A DNA stretch of 35,476 bases from Phycisphaerae bacterium (GCA_029260035.1 JAJDEA010000189.1:1-35476); one strand, 5' to 3'. Counted from the first letter of the stretch, positions 25,046 through 35,412 are shown. A program made the numbers and translations. The notes: generated by a model from the letters alone, not told the origin.

Positions 25046-26209
25046 ATGAACTTTTGTAACAGCAATCATGCGTCTAAGGTAATCGACCGCCAAGCACTTG
25101 ATAACCTATTCGGTGTGCTAAGGTCGCAAAGCTACACACTATTTGGTCCCAAGGTTTCTGACCAAGCGATTGTTTACGACGAGATCCAAGCAACTGATGA
25201 CCTACCCATCGGCTGGACCGACGAGCAGGATGCCGGCTCGTACCGGCTCAAGAAACGCGACGATCAGGCGCTGTTCGGATATGTCGTGGGTCCGCATTCA
25301 CTGAAGAAGTATCTCTTCCCGCCCGCCCAACGTTTGTGGCAAGTGAGCCGCGACGGTGAACAGATTAAGCTGTCGCCGGAGCCGGAAGATGTGGTCAAAC
25401 GGGCCTTCATCGCTATTCGCTCCTGTGAGCTTCACGCAATGGCCATTCAGGCGCAGGTCTTCACGGGAGGCGAATTCGTTGATTCCACATACGATTCGCG
25501 ATCCCGGAATACGTTCACCCTTGCGGTCAATTGTGGTCAAGCCGGCAACACTTGTTTTTGCACGTCGATGAACACCGGTCCCGAAGTTACCGCTGGTTTC
25601 GATCTTGCGCTCACTGAAATCCTGGACGGCGCACGTCACGAATTCCTTGTGGAGATTGGTACTGAGCTTGGCGCTGAGGTCCTTAATGCCGTCGATTTCA
25701 GGGACGCCGAACCAGAAGACCAGCAAACGGCTAAAGAGATCGTTAACCGAGCGACTGGGCAGATGGGTCGCAGCGTGGACACGACCGACATAAAGGACCT
25801 CCTTACGCGAAATCACGGGAACACCAGGTGGGACGAGGTCGCCGAGCGATGCCTGAGCTGCGCCAACTGTACCATGGTGTGCCCGACGTGCTTCTGTTCA
25901 ACCGTGGAGGATGTGACAGACCTTTCGGGAGACAATGCCGAACGCTGGCGGCGATGGGACTCCTGTTTCACGATGGATTTCTCTTACATTGCCGGTGGAA
26001 ACGTGCGAACCTCTACTAAGTCGCGATACCGCCAGTGGATGACCCACAAGCTGGCGACCTGGCACGACCAGTTCGGTACTAGCGGATGCGTTGGTTGTGG
26101 GCGTTGCATCACATGGTGCCCCGTGGCCATTGACATCACAGAAGAAGTGGCAGCGATCCGCCGGACGGACGTGGCGGGTGCCACTGAACCCCTCAAGCGT
26201 GGAGCGTAA
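25046..26209 (+). CDS. hydB: [NiFe] hydrogenase group 3b beta subunit, 4Fe-4S protein
   Basis: This 387-residue electron-transfer subunit of a sulfhydrogenase-type enzyme (HydB/HyhB family) has two 4Fe-4S cluster motifs: Cys269, 272, 275, 279 in [12 protein letters not shown], and Cys348, 351, 354, 358 in [12 protein letters not shown]. The N-terminal part has the family pattern with [15 protein letters not shown] and a cysteine pair region NTCFC. It passes electrons between the FAD/NAD subunit and the small subunit in the cytoplasm. It is the first gene of the operon; the next ATG is 4 bases after its stop. The start at 25046 lacks a strong ribosome site (AAGGTC is 10-15 bases upstream), so it is somewhat uncertain. 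The family call is confident. Confidence 0.88.
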   Translation: MNFCNSNHASKVIDRQALDNLFGVLRSQSYTLFGPKVSDQAIVYDEIQATDDLPIGWTDEQDAGSYRLKKRDDQALFGYVVGPHSLKKYLFPPAQRLWQVSRDGEQIKLSPEPEDVVKRAFIAIRSCELHAMAIQAQVFTGGEFVDSTYDSRSRNTFTLAVNCGQAGNTCFCTSMNTGPEVTAGFDLALTEILDGARHEFLVEIGTELGAEVLNAVDFRDAEPEDQQTAKEIVNRATGQMGRSVDTTDIKDLLTRNHGNTRWDEVAERCLSCANCTMVCPTCFCSTVEDVTDLSGDNAERWRRWDSCFTMDFSYIAGGNVRTSTKSRYRQWMTHKLATWHDQFGTSGCVGCGRCITWCPVAIDITEEVAAIRRTDVAGATEPLKRGA

Positions 26210-26212
26210 GAC

Positions 26213-26680
26213 ATGAACGCAGCAAGTATGAATGCGCTATTGGCTGAGCATCCGTTTTTTGATGGAATTCCGCCGCAGTATCTTGATCTGATCGCCAGCG
26301 CGGCTTCAGAAGCTAGGTACGAAAGGCGCGAGCTCATCTTCCATGAGGGTGATGAAGCAAGTGTGTTTCATGTGATGCGTCGAGGAAAAGTCGCTATCGA
26401 AATCTTCACACCAGATCGGGGTCCAGTGGCCATTGAGACGATCAACACCGGTGAAGTGCTCGGGTGGTCGTGGTTGATCGAACCGCATCGCTGGCACTTT
26501 GACGCCCAAGCGATTGAACCGACAGAGGTGATTGCAATCGACGCAGGCAAGATACGAGAGAGCATGGCGGCCGACTCTGCGTTAAGCAATGAATTGCTAC
26601 GCCGCTTCGTGCCGATCATTGTTGGGCGGTTGCAGGCAACGCGGATGCAATTGTTGGATCTTTATCATGTCGACACTTGA
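26213..26680 (+). CDS. Cyclic nucleotide-binding-fold protein without DNA-binding domain
   Basis: This 155-residue protein is a single Crp-like beta-roll. [19 protein letters not shown] opens it, [28 protein letters not shown] is the barrel, and [15 protein letters not shown] stands in the phosphate-binding cassette position, where classical cAMP binders have GE.....L....R.A. Tryptophans replace the usual small residues, so cyclic nucleotide binding is doubtful. It has no helix-turn-helix; the protein ends after the C-helix. It is wedged between beta and gamma hydrogenase genes, 3 bases after one and overlapping the next by 14, so it is made together with the enzyme. It is likely an accessory or regulatory subunit. 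That role is inferred from context. Confidence 0.8.
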   Translation: MNAASMNALLAEHPFFDGIPPQYLDLIASAASEARYERRELIFHEGDEASVFHVMRRGKVAIEIFTPDRGPVAIETINTGEVLGWSWLIEPHRWHFDAQAIEPTEVIAIDAGKIRESMAADSALSNELLRRFVPIIVGRLQATRMQLLDLYHVDT

Positions 26681-27530
26681 ATTCACCAAGGAACAGATGG
26701 TCCTTGCCGACCCCATGCTACCGACGTGGTTCCGCGTTCAATGTGTGCGCCGCGAGACACATGACACCTTCACGCTTGATCTTGCCTGCCAAGACGGTGG
26801 CGGCCGATTCTCGTTTGCCCCCGGTCAATTCAACATGTTGTATGTGTTTGGTGTTGGTGAAGTTCCCATCTCAATCAGCGGCGATCCGGCGACAAAGGAA
26901 ATCGTCGTTCATACGATTCGGGCCGTTGGAGCTGTAACACGTGCTATGCGGAATCTCAAACGTGGTGATCAAGTAGGCGTGCGCGGCCCGTTTGGATCAG
27001 CATGGCCGGTGAAAGAGGCGGTTGGGCGAGACATCGTGATTGTGACCGGCGGTATCGGCTTAGCCCCCTTGAGACCTGCCTTCTATCATGTACTCGCTCA
27101 TCGCAACGACTACAACCGTGTTGTGTTACTCTACGGGGCGCGCACGCGGGACGACATTCTTTATCGCGACGAGTTAAAGCTGTGGCGGGGCGAACTGGAC
27201 CTCGAGGTGGAAGTTACGGTGGACAGTTCGGTTGGACGCTGGCGAGGCAACGTCGGTGTAGTGACCAAGTTTATTCCGCGCGCCGAGTTTGATCCGGGGA
27301 ACACGACCGCCTTGATTTGCGGCCCTGAGGTGATGATGCGTTTCACCATTCAGGCACTTGTGGATCGGGGCGTCGAGACACGAGACATCCATGTCTCGAT
27401 GGAACGGAACATGAAGTGTGCCGTTGGCTTCTGCGGACATTGCCAGTACGGCTCGAAGTTTATTTGCAAAGACGGTCCCGTATTTCGGTTTAGCGAAATC
27501 GAGGACATATTCGGCATCCGGGAGCTTTGA
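26667..27530 (+). CDS. hydG: [NiFe] hydrogenase group 3b gamma subunit, FAD/NAD(P)-binding
   Basis: This 287-residue flavoprotein of the ferredoxin-reductase superfamily (HydG/HyhG, dihydroorotate dehydrogenase PyrK-like) has a flavin-binding barrel with [23 protein letters not shown], the nucleotide loop [16 protein letters not shown], the CGPEVMM motif, and a C-terminal [2Fe-2S] motif [12 protein letters not shown] followed by a fourth cysteine in FICKDGPVF. It exchanges electrons with NAD(P)H. The start is set at ATG 26667 inside the preceding gene because the protein homology begins there; the longer frame from 26589 encodes an unlike, cysteine-rich sequence from the overlap. The stop at 27528-27530 is two bases before the next start. 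Confidence 0.9.
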   Translation: MSTLEFTKEQMVLADPMLPTWFRVQCVRRETHDTFTLDLACQDGGGRFSFAPGQFNMLYVFGVGEVPISISGDPATKEIVVHTIRAVGAVTRAMRNLKRGDQVGVRGPFGSAWPVKEAVGRDIVIVTGGIGLAPLRPAFYHVLAHRNDYNRVVLLYGARTRDDILYRDELKLWRGELDLEVEVTVDSSVGRWRGNVGVVTKFIPRAEFDPGNTTALICGPEVMMRFTIQALVDRGVETRDIHVSMERNMKCAVGFCGHCQYGSKFICKDGPVFRFSEIEDIFGIREL

Positions 27531-27532
27531 CG

Positions 27533-28315
27533 ATGGGATATAAAGATAAGCCCAAGCTGGCCGTGTGGAAATTCGCTTCATGCGACGGCTGTCAGCTCAG
27601 CCTGCTCGACTGCGAGGATGAGCTGCTCGCTGTCGCCGGGGCGGTCGAGATCGCGTACTTCCCTGAGGCGACAAAGGCAGTACAGCCGGGACCGTATGAC
27701 TTGTCGCTCGTTGAAGGCTCCATTACTACGCCGAACGATGCGGAACGCATCCACCAGATCCGGCGCGATTCCAGGTTTCTGGTAACGATTGGCGCTTGCG
27801 CAACGGCTGGCGGGATTCAGGCACTCAGGAATTTCAAGGACGTCAAGGAGTTTACGAGCATTGTGTACGCATCGCCGCAATTCATCGAAACGCTGAATAA
27901 GTCTACGTCAATCGCCGATCATGTGAAGGTGGATTTTGAGCTTCGCGGGTGTCCAATTAACAAAGAACAACTTGTCGAGGTTCTGAGTGCTTTCTTGCAC
28001 GGACGAAAACCCAACGTGCCTACCCACAGCGTCTGTGTGGAATGCAAACGTCAGGGCATCGTTTGTGTCATGGTGGCAAATGGAACGCCATGCCTTGGTC
28101 CGGTTACTCAAGCCGGTTGTGGAGCGCTCTGTCCCGCGTACTGCCGAGGTTGCTACGCATGCTTCGGGCCAAAGGAAACACCGAATGTGGCTGCACTGAC
28201 TGGCTGGTGGCGAGAAGAGCTAAACGTTTCGGATCGAGACGTTGTTCTTGCCCTTCGGACGTTTAACGCAGCGGCACCGCCCTTCGAGAAGGAGAGCTTC
28301 CGAAATGAGCACTAG
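27533..28315 (+). CDS. hydD: [NiFe] hydrogenase group 3b delta (small) subunit
   Basis: This 260-residue small subunit carries the proximal 4Fe-4S cluster: Cys17 and Cys20 in SCDGCQLS, Cys89 in [10 protein letters not shown] and Cys140 in LRGCPI. A cysteine-rich C-terminal half (residues 168-210, nine cysteines including [10 protein letters not shown] and [10 protein letters not shown]) can hold two further clusters, as in group 3b/3c small subunits. There is no twin-arginine signal, so it is a cytoplasmic enzyme. The start at ATG 27533 follows GGGAGC; an in-frame TTG at 27527 is less likely. It overlaps the large-subunit start by 11 bases. Confidence 0.92.
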   Translation: MGYKDKPKLAVWKFASCDGCQLSLLDCEDELLAVAGAVEIAYFPEATKAVQPGPYDLSLVEGSITTPNDAERIHQIRRDSRFLVTIGACATAGGIQALRNFKDVKEFTSIVYASPQFIETLNKSTSIADHVKVDFELRGCPINKEQLVEVLSAFLHGRKPNVPTHSVCVECKRQGIVCVMVANGTPCLGPVTQAGCGALCPAYCRGCYACFGPKETPNVAALTGWWREELNVSDRDVVLALRTFNAAAPPFEKESFRNEH

Positions 28316-29594
28316 AACCATCAAGGTCGATTACATCGCGCGCGTTGAGGGCGAGGGCGCGATGCTGATCGAGATCAAAGATGGCAAGCTGGACGACGTA
28401 AAACTGAAAATATTCGAACCACCTCGATTCTTCGAGGCTTTTTTGCGCGGACGGGACTATACCGAAGCCCCCGACATCACGGCACGAATCTGCGGGATAT
28501 GCCCTATCGCCTATTTGATGGGCGCTGTTCATGCGATGGAGATGGTTTGTAGAACCAGAATTCCCAAACCAATTCGAGACCTACGCCGCCTGATATACTG
28601 CGGCGAATGGATTGAGAGTCATATCCTTCACATGGCCATGCTACATGTTCCAGACTTCCTTGGTTATCCAGATGCCATCGCGATGGCCAAGGATCACCCG
28701 GACGTTGTGAAAAAGGCACTAAAGATCAAGAAGATCGGCAACGACATCATGGTGCTTCTTGGTGGACGGGAAATTCACCCAATCAACGTTCATGTTGGTG
28801 GTTTTTACAAAACTCCCACAAAGCAACAGCTCAGCGGCATGATCGATGATCTCAAATGGGGATTGGAGGCTTCGGTCGAAATGGTGCGCTTTGTCTCCGG
28901 TTTGAACTTCCAAGAATTCGAGCAGGACTACGAATACGCATGTCTAAGACATCCAGACGAATATCCATTCAATGAAGGAAGGCTTGTTTCAAACAAAGGA
29001 ATCGACGAGCCCATTTCTGGGTACGACGACGTGCTCATTGAGGAACATGTTTCACACTCCACCGCATTGCATTCGCATGTGAAGGGCCGTGGTGCGTGTC
29101 ACGTGGGACCGCTCGCGCGGTATTCAACGAACTTCGACAAGCTCACGCCCATTGCCAAATCAGCGGCACACGAAGCGGGGTTGGCCGAAACCTGTTACAA
29201 TCCTTTCAAGAGCATCATAGTCCGCGGCGTTGAAGTGGTTCTCGCATTCGAAGAAGCCCTTCGAATCGTCGAAGAGTATGAAGAACCGGATCGGCCGTTC
29301 GAGAAGGTGGAGCCCAAAGCTGGTACGGGCTATGGCTGCACCGAAGCGCCTCGCGGCATCTGCTATCACCGCTACACGATCGACGATTCCGGAACAATCC
29401 AAGATGCAAAGATAGTCTCGCCCACTGCCGTAAACCAAAAGGTGATCGAGAAAGACTTGTGGCACTTCGTTGAACGCAATTTAAATCTATCCGACGAGGA
29501 TCTACAATGGCAATGCGAGCAGGTTATCCGTAACTACGATCCGTGCATCTCGTGCTCGGCTCACTTCCTCAAACTGAAGGTGAACCGAACGTGA
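28305..29594 (+). CDS. hydA: [NiFe] hydrogenase group 3b alpha (large) catalytic subunit
   Basis: This 429-residue catalytic subunit oxidises or produces hydrogen at a Ni-Fe(CN)2CO centre. The L1 motif RICGICP at 61-67 gives Cys63 and Cys66, and the L2 motif DPCISCSAH at 412-420 gives Cys414 and Cys417, so all four nickel ligands are present. A nine-residue tail after His420 (FLKLKVNRT) is the peptide removed by the maturation endopeptidase encoded next. Together with beta, gamma and delta subunits it defines a group 3b, bidirectional NADP-coupled hydrogenase, which in some organisms also reduces elemental sulfur. ATG 28305 is preceded by AAGGAG; the frame upstream of it (from 28242) lies in the small-subunit gene and is not translated. 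It overlaps the protease start by four bases. Confidence 0.95.
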   Translation: MSTRTIKVDYIARVEGEGAMLIEIKDGKLDDVKLKIFEPPRFFEAFLRGRDYTEAPDITARICGICPIAYLMGAVHAMEMVCRTRIPKPIRDLRRLIYCGEWIESHILHMAMLHVPDFLGYPDAIAMAKDHPDVVKKALKIKKIGNDIMVLLGGREIHPINVHVGGFYKTPTKQQLSGMIDDLKWGLEASVEMVRFVSGLNFQEFEQDYEYACLRHPDEYPFNEGRLVSNKGIDEPISGYDDVLIEEHVSHSTALHSHVKGRGACHVGPLARYSTNFDKLTPIAKSAAHEAGLAETCYNPFKSIIVRGVEVVLAFEEALRIVEEYEEPDRPFEKVEPKAGTGYGCTEAPRGICYHRYTIDDSGTIQDAKIVSPTAVNQKVIEKDLWHFVERNLNLSDEDLQWQCEQVIRNYDPCISCSAHFLKLKVNRT

Positions 29595-30130
29595 CGGTGA
29601 AATCGCAAGCAATACCAGACAAAGGTGCTGTTCGACGAATGGTAATCGGCGTTGGCAACATCTTCCGCTCGGACGACGGCATTGGCATCGTCGTCGCGCG
29701 GAGCATCCGCGAGAAAGCGAGAGATTTGTATGTTTTCGAGACATTGGGCGAGGGAGCGTCTTTGATGGCGATGTGGACAACACTCGATCATGTAATAGTC
29801 ATCGACGCAGTGCGATCGAGTTCGTCGCCAGGACGCATCCACCGCCTGGATGCACACAAAGAGCCAATCCCCAGCGAGTTCTTCAACTATTCTACCCACG
29901 CTTTCAGCGTCGCTGAGGCGGTCGAGATGTCGAGGGCGCTGGGCACATTGCCTGCGAGCCTGGTGATCTACGGTATCGAAGGAAAGAGCTTCGCTGCTGG
30001 AAGTGGATTATCCCCTGAAGTCTCTGGAGTATTAGACAATGTGGCTGACCAAGTATTGGCGGATCAGCGCACGAGAACCGGAGGCCAAGATTTAACAGAG
30101 GGGCATTTTCAAGAGGTATCCGATGCATGA
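29591..30130 (+). CDS. Hydrogenase maturation endopeptidase (HyaD/HycI family)
   Basis: This protein of about 179 residues cleaves the C-terminal tail of the large subunit once nickel is in place. The family motif reads [19 protein letters not shown], with the first Asp standing at the nickel-sensing position usually held by Glu or Asp. The other expected metal ligands are Asp in VIVIDAVRS and His in YSTHAFSV. The most likely start is GTG 29591, overlapping the large-subunit stop with AAGGTG upstream. ATG 29639 would begin right at the core motif and cannot be excluded. It overlaps the HypA-like gene by eight bases. Confidence 0.88.
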   Translation: MTVKSQAIPDKGAVRRMVIGVGNIFRSDDGIGIVVARSIREKARDLYVFETLGEGASLMAMWTTLDHVIVIDAVRSSSSPGRIHRLDAHKEPIPSEFFNYSTHAFSVAEAVEMSRALGTLPASLVIYGIEGKSFAAGSGLSPEVSGVLDNVADQVLADQRTRTGGQDLTEGHFQEVSDA

Positions 30131-30383
30131 GTTTTCTCTGATAGCCAACCTGCTTCAAAAGATTGATGAGCTTGCGAACAAGGAACAGGCAGGACGCGTA
30201 GTCGGCGTTAAGGTGAAGCTCGGTGCGCTCGCGCACATATCTGCCGATCATTTTCGCGGTCATTTCGTGCACGGCACAATAGGAACAAAGGCGGAGGGCG
30301 CAAGGCTCGACGTGGAAGTTTCGCTGAACACGAACGACCCGAACGCGCAGGACATACTCTTAGATAGTATCGAGGTCGAATGA
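30123..30383 (+). CDS. hypA: Short HypA-like nickel metallochaperone without zinc module
   Basis: This 86-residue protein has the HypA N-terminus MHEFSL (His2 and Glu3 are the nickel ligands), the helix NLLQKIDELANK and the strand VGVKVKLGALAHISADHFRGHF. In ordinary HypA of about 113-118 residues a zinc finger (two CxxC pairs) follows GARL-E/D-VE. Here the chain goes LDVEVSLNTNDPNAQDIL and ends with LDSIEVE, so the finger is cleanly missing while the final strand is kept. There is not one cysteine in the protein. I recall similar short forms in other group 3b clusters, so this is probably a specialised variant, not a damaged gene. It overlaps the protease gene by eight bases and is 16 bases before hypF. 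Confidence 0.82.
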   Translation: MHEFSLIANLLQKIDELANKEQAGRVVGVKVKLGALAHISADHFRGHFVHGTIGTKAEGARLDVEVSLNTNDPNAQDILLDSIEVE

Positions 30384-30399
30384 CCGGTGGTGAACAAGG

Positions 30400-32754
30400 A
30401 TGATCCTGGGTACATCGAACATCGAAGTCCGCCGGCTACGGCTCCTGGTTCATGGAATAGTTCAAGGGGTCGGGTTTAGACCATTTGTATACCGACTGGC
30501 CAACGATCTTCGACTTTCGGGTTGGGTTGAGAACACGCCACAAGGCGTTGCCATCGAGGTTGAGGGCCCTTTGGACTGTTTGGAGGAGTTTTCCTCCAGG
30601 TTGGCATCGGACAAGCCCGAGCTCGCGACGGTTAATACGTGCGAATCGTTCGTTCTCGACCCCTGCGGCCTCGCTTCATTTGAGATTCGTTTGAGCAAAC
30701 CCGGCGGAGAAAAAACCGCCCTCGTCCTTCCCGACATAGCGACGTGTCACGATTGTCTGTGCGACATCGTCGATCCCACAAACCGGCGCTATCGCTACCC
30801 GTTCACCAACTGTACCAACTGTGGCCCACGCTTTTCCATAATCGAATCACTTCCTTATGACCGGGCAAACACGTCGATGAAGCGCTTCGCCATGTGCGAT
30901 CAGTGTCGACATGAGTATGATGACCCGACCAACCGACGATTCCACGCCCAGCCAAATGCCTGTGCGGAGTGCGGGCCTCATGTGGCGCTGTGGGACGTGG
31001 CCGGTCGAGAGTCGTGTGCGCGCAACGATGCCTTGCTCGCGGCAGCAAAGGCTGTTTGCGAAGGACGAATCTTGGCTTTGATTGGTTTGGGCGTATTTCA
31101 ACTCTTGGTTGATGCGCGACGCGTGGATGCCGTAGCCGAACTCCGTCGTCGAAAGCAACGCGAGGAGAAACCGTTCGCCGTGATGGTTTCGTCCGTCGTG
31201 GAAGCCGAGACTCTTTGCCATGTCGGAGATGTCGACTCTCGCCTTCTGGAGTCACCGCAAGCACCGATTGTTCTGCTTCGCCGCCGGGGGGATACCCGAG
31301 AGTTGATCTCGCCTAACGTGACTCCGCGAAACCCGTATCTGGGAGTCATGCTGCCTTATACACCGCTTCACCATCTTCTAATGCGTGAATTGGGGTTCCC
31401 CTTAGTGGCCACCAGCGGGAATCTCTCTGACGAACCGATCTGCACCGATGAGCACGAAGCGGTCACGCGTCTGCGCGAAATTGCCGATGTTTTCCTTGTA
31501 CACGACCGACCTATTGTTCGGCATGTCGATGATTCCGTCGTGCGCGTCATCCGGAGGCGCGAAATGGTGGTGCGCCGGGCGCGCGGTTATGCGCCTCTTC
31601 CCGTCCAAACGGCGAGTAAGGCTGAGCCGATTCTCAGCGTCGGAGCTCATCAAAAGAATGCCGTCGCGTTGGCGTCGAATGGTCAAGTATTCATCAGTCA
31701 GCACATAGGCGATCTTGTCACCCGGGAAGCCTTTGAGGCTTTTGATCGCGCGACCATCGATCTGCCGGCGCTCTACGAAGCGAGCCCGCGTGTCGTAGCG
31801 TGTGACCTTCATCCCGATTATCTGTCAACCAAACATGCCGAAAACATGGGCTGCAAGATCGTACGAGTCCAACACCACCACGCCCACATTGCCTCGTGCA
31901 TGGCCGAGAATGATCTTGAGGGAACCGTTTTGGGTGTCTCTTGGGACGGCTCGGGGTACGGTCCGGATGGGACCGTATGGGGTGGCGAGTTTCTGCGATG
32001 CAACTGTACAGAGTTCGAGCGGGTCGCGCACCTCCGCCATTTCCCTCTACCGGGAGGCGATCTCGCTGCGCGCGAGCCGTGCCGCAGCGCACTGGGTCTA
32101 CTCTATGAAATCTACGGCGAAGCGGTCTTCGAGCGAAGCGGCCTATCACCCATAACTGCATTCAACAAATCAGAGCTGCAAGTCCTACGTGGCGTTCTTC
32201 GCAAACGTGTGAACTGCCCGTCCACATCGAGCGTGGGGCGCCTCTTTGACGCGGTGGCCTCAATCCTTGATATCCGACAATGTGTTCATTACGAAGGTCA
32301 AGGTGCCATGGAGCTTGAATTCGCCGCCGCCGAGCTGGATACATGCGACGCTTATCCGTTTTCTGTCCGGCGTATCGTCGTACAATCTACGGACGTAGAC
32401 GCGGCATCCAACATCAACAGCGGACCTGCGATCATCGATTGGAATGAAACGATCACAAGCCTTATGGAAGACGTTCATCGAGGAACGGCTGTTGCCGCCG
32501 TCGCTCGCAAGTTTCACAATACGCTTGTAGACATGATCGTCGCCGTTGCCAAGCGGTTTGATGCGGATCGTGTCATGCTATCTGGAGGTTGTTTTCAAAA
32601 TCAACTTCTTCTCGAACGTACCATCGCCCGATTGGAAACGGAAGGCTTTCGTCCATACTGGCATCATCGTGTTCCGCCCAATGACGGAGGTATCTCGCTT
32701 GGGCAGGCGGTCGTAGCCCAGCACCGGATAAAGGAGTCTCGTTCATGTGCCTAG
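30400..32754 (+). CDS. hypF: Carbamoyltransferase HypF
   Basis: This 784-residue protein activates carbamoyl phosphate with ATP and passes the carbamoyl group to HypE as the source of the active-site cyanide ligands. Domains in order: acylphosphatase (VHGIVQGVGFRPFVYRLA at about 16-34, GWVENTPQGV); two zinc fingers (CHDC...CTNC and CDQC...CAEC at about 125-195); YrdC/Sua5-like domain (KRKQREEKPFAVMV, TSGNLSDEPI); and a Kae1-like carbamoyltransferase domain (VQHHHAHIASCMAEN, VSWDGSGYGPDGTVWGGEF, and MLSGGCFQN with NDGGISLGQ). The length is normal and all motifs are complete. It overlaps hypC by 10 bases. Confidence 0.96.
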   Translation: MILGTSNIEVRRLRLLVHGIVQGVGFRPFVYRLANDLRLSGWVENTPQGVAIEVEGPLDCLEEFSSRLASDKPELATVNTCESFVLDPCGLASFEIRLSKPGGEKTALVLPDIATCHDCLCDIVDPTNRRYRYPFTNCTNCGPRFSIIESLPYDRANTSMKRFAMCDQCRHEYDDPTNRRFHAQPNACAECGPHVALWDVAGRESCARNDALLAAAKAVCEGRILALIGLGVFQLLVDARRVDAVAELRRRKQREEKPFAVMVSSVVEAETLCHVGDVDSRLLESPQAPIVLLRRRGDTRELISPNVTPRNPYLGVMLPYTPLHHLLMRELGFPLVATSGNLSDEPICTDEHEAVTRLREIADVFLVHDRPIVRHVDDSVVRVIRRREMVVRRARGYAPLPVQTASKAEPILSVGAHQKNAVALASNGQVFISQHIGDLVTREAFEAFDRATIDLPALYEASPRVVACDLHPDYLSTKHAENMGCKIVRVQHHHAHIASCMAENDLEGTVLGVSWDGSGYGPDGTVWGGEFLRCNCTEFERVAHLRHFPLPGGDLAAREPCRSALGLLYEIYGEAVFERSGLSPITAFNKSELQVLRGVLRKRVNCPSTSSVGRLFDAVASILDIRQCVHYEGQGAMELEFAAAELDTCDAYPFSVRRIVVQSTDVDAASNINSGPAIIDWNETITSLMEDVHRGTAVAAVARKFHNTLVDMIVAVAKRFDADRVMLSGGCFQNQLLLERTIARLETEGFRPYWHHRVPPNDGGISLGQAVVAQHRIKESRSCA

Positions 32755-32999
32755 CTGTTCCTGGAAAGATCATCAACGTCACCGAAGAGGACGAGCTTCT
32801 CAGGCAAGGAAAGATCGACTTTGGCAGTATCGTCAAGAACGTGTCGCTGGTCTGTGTCCCTGATGCAGCGATTGGTCAATACGTTCTCGTGCATGCCGGC
32901 ATAGCCATTAGCGTCGTGGACGAAGCGGAAGCCAAGCGAGTCTTTGAGTACCTCGACCAAATGGGCGAGTTGACCGAACTAGAGATGGAAACGTCATGA
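32745..32999 (+). CDS. hypC: Hydrogenase assembly chaperone HypC
   Basis: This 84-residue protein of the HypC/HupF family starts MCLAVPGKI, in which Cys2 binds the Fe(CN)2CO unit and the large subunit. Later family marks are [20 protein letters not shown]. It works as a complex with HypD to carry iron to the large subunit. GGAG lies about 10 bases before the start, within the hypF end. The stop overlaps the hypD start as ATGA. Confidence 0.95.
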   Translation: MCLAVPGKIINVTEEDELLRQGKIDFGSIVKNVSLVCVPDAAIGQYVLVHAGIAISVVDEAEAKRVFEYLDQMGELTELEMETS

Positions 33000-34114
33000 A
33001 GTTCATCGACGAATACCGTGATCGCGAGGCCGCGCAAAAGCTCGCGCGGGCCATTGCCCGTATAACGACGAAGCCTCACTCACTGATGGAGATTTGTGGC
33101 GGGCAAACGCATTCGATCGTCAAGTTCGGCATTGACGAATTACTCCCGAAAGATATCACGCTGATTCACGGTCCAGGATGCCCCGTATGTGTCACTCCGA
33201 TCGAACTGATCGACAAGGCCATTGAGCTTGCAAGTCGACCTGATGTGATCTTTTGCTCGTTTGGCGACATGATGCGCGTTCCAGGCAGCCGTAAGAATTT
33301 GCTCACTGTGAAATCGGAAGGAGGCGACGTTCGCATCGTCTACGCACCCATTGATGCCGTTCGCCTTGCCGAAAAGAGTCCAAACAAGGAGGTCGTTTTC
33401 TTTGGCGTCGGCTTTGAAACGACCGCACCGGCCAATGCCATGGCTGTGTACTACGCAAAGGAACGCGAAGTCTCGAACTTTTCAATGCTCGTTTCGCATG
33501 TGCTCGTCCCTCCTGCGATCGAATCGATTCTGTCTTCCCCGGACAACCGTGTGCAGGGATTTCTTGCTGCTGGTCATGTATGTGCGGTCATGGGTTGTGA
33601 AGAGTATGTGCCGATTGCGAGTCGATATCATGTGCCGATCGTCGTCACCGGATTTGAGCCGGTGGACATCCTCCAGGGAATCTTTTTGTGCGTAAAACAG
33701 CTCGAAGACGGCCGAGCCGAGGTCGAAAATCCATACAGTCGTGTTGTGCGTCACGGGGGAAACACGCCTGCACAGGAGCTTGTTCGCCGTGTATTCACCA
33801 TCGTGCCACGAAAATGGCGTGGCATCGGCAAGATCGCCGATAGCGGTCTTGGATTGAGTGAGCCTTATCAGTCGTTCGATGCAGAGCGACGATTCAATCT
33901 TGCTGAGGGGGGAGTGGATGAGCCGAGCGAGTGCATCAGCGGACTCATCCTGCAAGGTATAAAGAAGCCATGTGAATGCGAGGCGTTCGGAGTTCATTGC
34001 ACACCGGAAAGTCCTCTTGGCGCACCGATGGTTTCGTCTGAGGGCGCTTGTGCAGCGTATTATCGATACCGTCGTTTTGAGACACAGCCTGAAATAGTTG
34101 GATCGAAAGCATGA
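32996..34114 (+). CDS. hypD: Hydrogenase formation protein HypD
   Basis: This 372-residue iron-sulfur scaffold assembles the Fe(CN)2CO unit with HypC and HypE. The conserved motifs are intact: [21 protein letters not shown] with the thiol pair, [25 protein letters not shown], and the C-terminal cysteine set [31 protein letters not shown] that binds the 4Fe-4S cluster. The length is typical. It is joined by four-base overlaps to both hypC and hypE. Confidence 0.96.
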   Translation: MKFIDEYRDREAAQKLARAIARITTKPHSLMEICGGQTHSIVKFGIDELLPKDITLIHGPGCPVCVTPIELIDKAIELASRPDVIFCSFGDMMRVPGSRKNLLTVKSEGGDVRIVYAPIDAVRLAEKSPNKEVVFFGVGFETTAPANAMAVYYAKEREVSNFSMLVSHVLVPPAIESILSSPDNRVQGFLAAGHVCAVMGCEEYVPIASRYHVPIVVTGFEPVDILQGIFLCVKQLEDGRAEVENPYSRVVRHGGNTPAQELVRRVFTIVPRKWRGIGKIADSGLGLSEPYQSFDAERRFNLAEGGVDEPSECISGLILQGIKKPCECEAFGVHCTPESPLGAPMVSSEGACAAYYRYRRFETQPEIVGSKA

Positions 34115-35166
34115 CAGCGACGGGCCCAATCACACCGGAGTGTTCATCGCCCCTTGCGGACCATAGCCACATTCATATGGCACATGGCGGTGGCGGAACT
34201 CTGATGCACCGCCTCATCGAGGAGGTGTTCCTTTCCAAGCTTACAAGTACACCGGCGACGGATCAGCACGACGCCGCGATCGTTAACGCAAACGGGGCGC
34301 GGCTTGCCTTCACGACGGATTCCTATGTAGTGCAGCCACTGTTCTTCCCGGGAGGATGTATCGGTTCGCTCGCGATCCATGGGACCGTGAACGATTTGGC
34401 CATGAGCGGTGCGAGACCGATGGTGCTGAGCGTGGGGTTCATTCTTGAAGAAGGTTTTGCAATAGAAAAACTGAATCGTATTGTCGACTCGATGGCATTG
34501 GCCGCGAAGGATGCAGGCGTACAAATCGTCACGGGCGACACCAAGGTGGTCGATAAAGGGAAGGGCGATGGTGTTTACATTAACACAGCGGGCATCGGAG
34601 TGATCGAGCACAAACTCGATATCGCACCGAAATCCGTGAGACCTGGCGATGTCATTATCGTCAATGGAGATATCGGCAGGCACGGCATCGCGATCATGGC
34701 CCAACGCGAAGGACTCGAATTTGAAACGACCATCGAAAGCGATTCCGCTTCCGTCACGGCCAGCGTTCAGAAGCTGCTCGATGCCGGCATCGATGTTCAT
34801 TGTATGCGCGACCTCACGCGTGGCGGGCTCGCCAGCGCCGTGAACGAAATCGCCTCTGCCGCTGGCGTAAAGATTGAGCTGGACGAGCAAGCCATTCCCG
34901 TTCGCGAGGATGTTCAGAGCGCATGCGAAATCCTCGGATTCGACCCCCTTTGCGTCGCCTGCGAAGGCCGATTTATTTCGTTCATTCCCGAACGAGAGGC
35001 AGAAGCCGCTCTAGGTTGCCTTCACGCCGATCCCGGCTCAGAACGTGCTCGAATTATTGGGTCTGTCAGTGTCACGAAAATGCCATTGGTCACGCTGAAA
35101 ACACGAATCGGCACCTCACGCATTGTCGACATGCTCAGTGGTGAACAATTGCCGCGAATCTGCTGA
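34111..35166 (+). CDS. hypE: Carbamoyl dehydratase HypE
   Basis: This 351-residue protein of the AIR-synthase/PurM-like fold dehydrates the S-carbamoyl group on its C-terminal cysteine to a thiocyanate, giving the cyanide ligands. The glycine-rich opening [50 protein letters not shown] and the final PRIC with the essential terminal Cys351 are all present. It is the last gene of the hydrogenase operon; insertion-sequence ends begin six bases after its stop. No hairpin terminator is seen, perhaps because insertions displaced it. Confidence 0.96.
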   Translation: MTATGPITPECSSPLADHSHIHMAHGGGGTLMHRLIEEVFLSKLTSTPATDQHDAAIVNANGARLAFTTDSYVVQPLFFPGGCIGSLAIHGTVNDLAMSGARPMVLSVGFILEEGFAIEKLNRIVDSMALAAKDAGVQIVTGDTKVVDKGKGDGVYINTAGIGVIEHKLDIAPKSVRPGDVIIVNGDIGRHGIAIMAQREGLEFETTIESDSASVTASVQKLLDAGIDVHCMRDLTRGGLASAVNEIASAAGVKIELDEQAIPVREDVQSACEILGFDPLCVACEGRFISFIPEREAEAALGCLHADPGSERARIIGSVSVTKMPLVTLKTRIGTSRIVDMLSGEQLPRIC

Positions 35167-35171
35167 GGCCG

Positions 35172-35190
35172 TAGTGTCCAAAAACTCAAA
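35172..35190. repeat. Insertion-sequence end, copy 1 (TAGTGTCCAAAAACTCAAA)
   Basis: TAGTGTCCAAAAACTCAAA starts six bases after the hypE stop and is repeated at 35335 and, more loosely, at 35375. It is followed about 65 bases later by the start of a transposase fragment, so it is the left terminal repeat of that element. Confidence 0.6.
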
Positions 35191-35253
35191 CGCGCGTAAC
35201 TGACCAGTTTGCAACGACTTATGAGCTTTCGTTTTCGGTGTAGAATAGCCCGA

Positions 35254-35337
35254 ATGAACTCATCCCAAGCGTGGAAACTGCTTCTCGTATGCCTGGCGGG
35301 CTGGTTGAACCGGCATCAGCTCGATGTGATCGCGTAG
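35254..35337 (+). pseudogene. Truncated transposase N-terminus
   Basis: The 27-residue frame MNSSQAWKLLLVCLAGWLNR followed by HQLDVIA matches the remembered start of a planctomycete integrase-type transposase (W..LLL...GW.NRHQ..VI.Y). It ends at a TAG that is the first three bases of the second IS-end repeat at 35335, so another insertion cut the gene right after the isoleucine-alanine codons. No further part of it is in the window. Confidence 0.55.
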
Positions 35338-35353
35338 TGTCCAAAAACTCGAA
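35335..35353. repeat. Insertion-sequence end, copy 2
   Basis: TAGTGTCCAAAAACTCGAA is identical to copy 1 over 16 bases. It begins exactly where the transposase fragment is cut and so marks a second element inserted in the first. The same orientation argues for a related element. Confidence 0.55.
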
Positions 35354-35374
35354 TGTGCCTAATAGTTGTTGTCA

Positions 35375-35393
35375 TAGTGTCCAAGTATTCAAA
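35375..35393. repeat. Insertion-sequence end, copy 3
   Basis: TAGTGTCCAAGTATTCAAA shares the first 10 bases and the TTCAAA end with the other copies. It lies 40 bases after copy 2 and next to a minus-strand coding fragment, so it is most likely the end of a third element. Confidence 0.5.
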
Positions 35394-35412
35394 TGGCGCG
35401 ACTAGAGCGGTT

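Noticed and set aside
28242..28304. N-terminal extension of the hydrogenase large subunit
   Set aside because: These codons lie inside the small-subunit gene in another frame; the true start with AAGGAG is at 28305.
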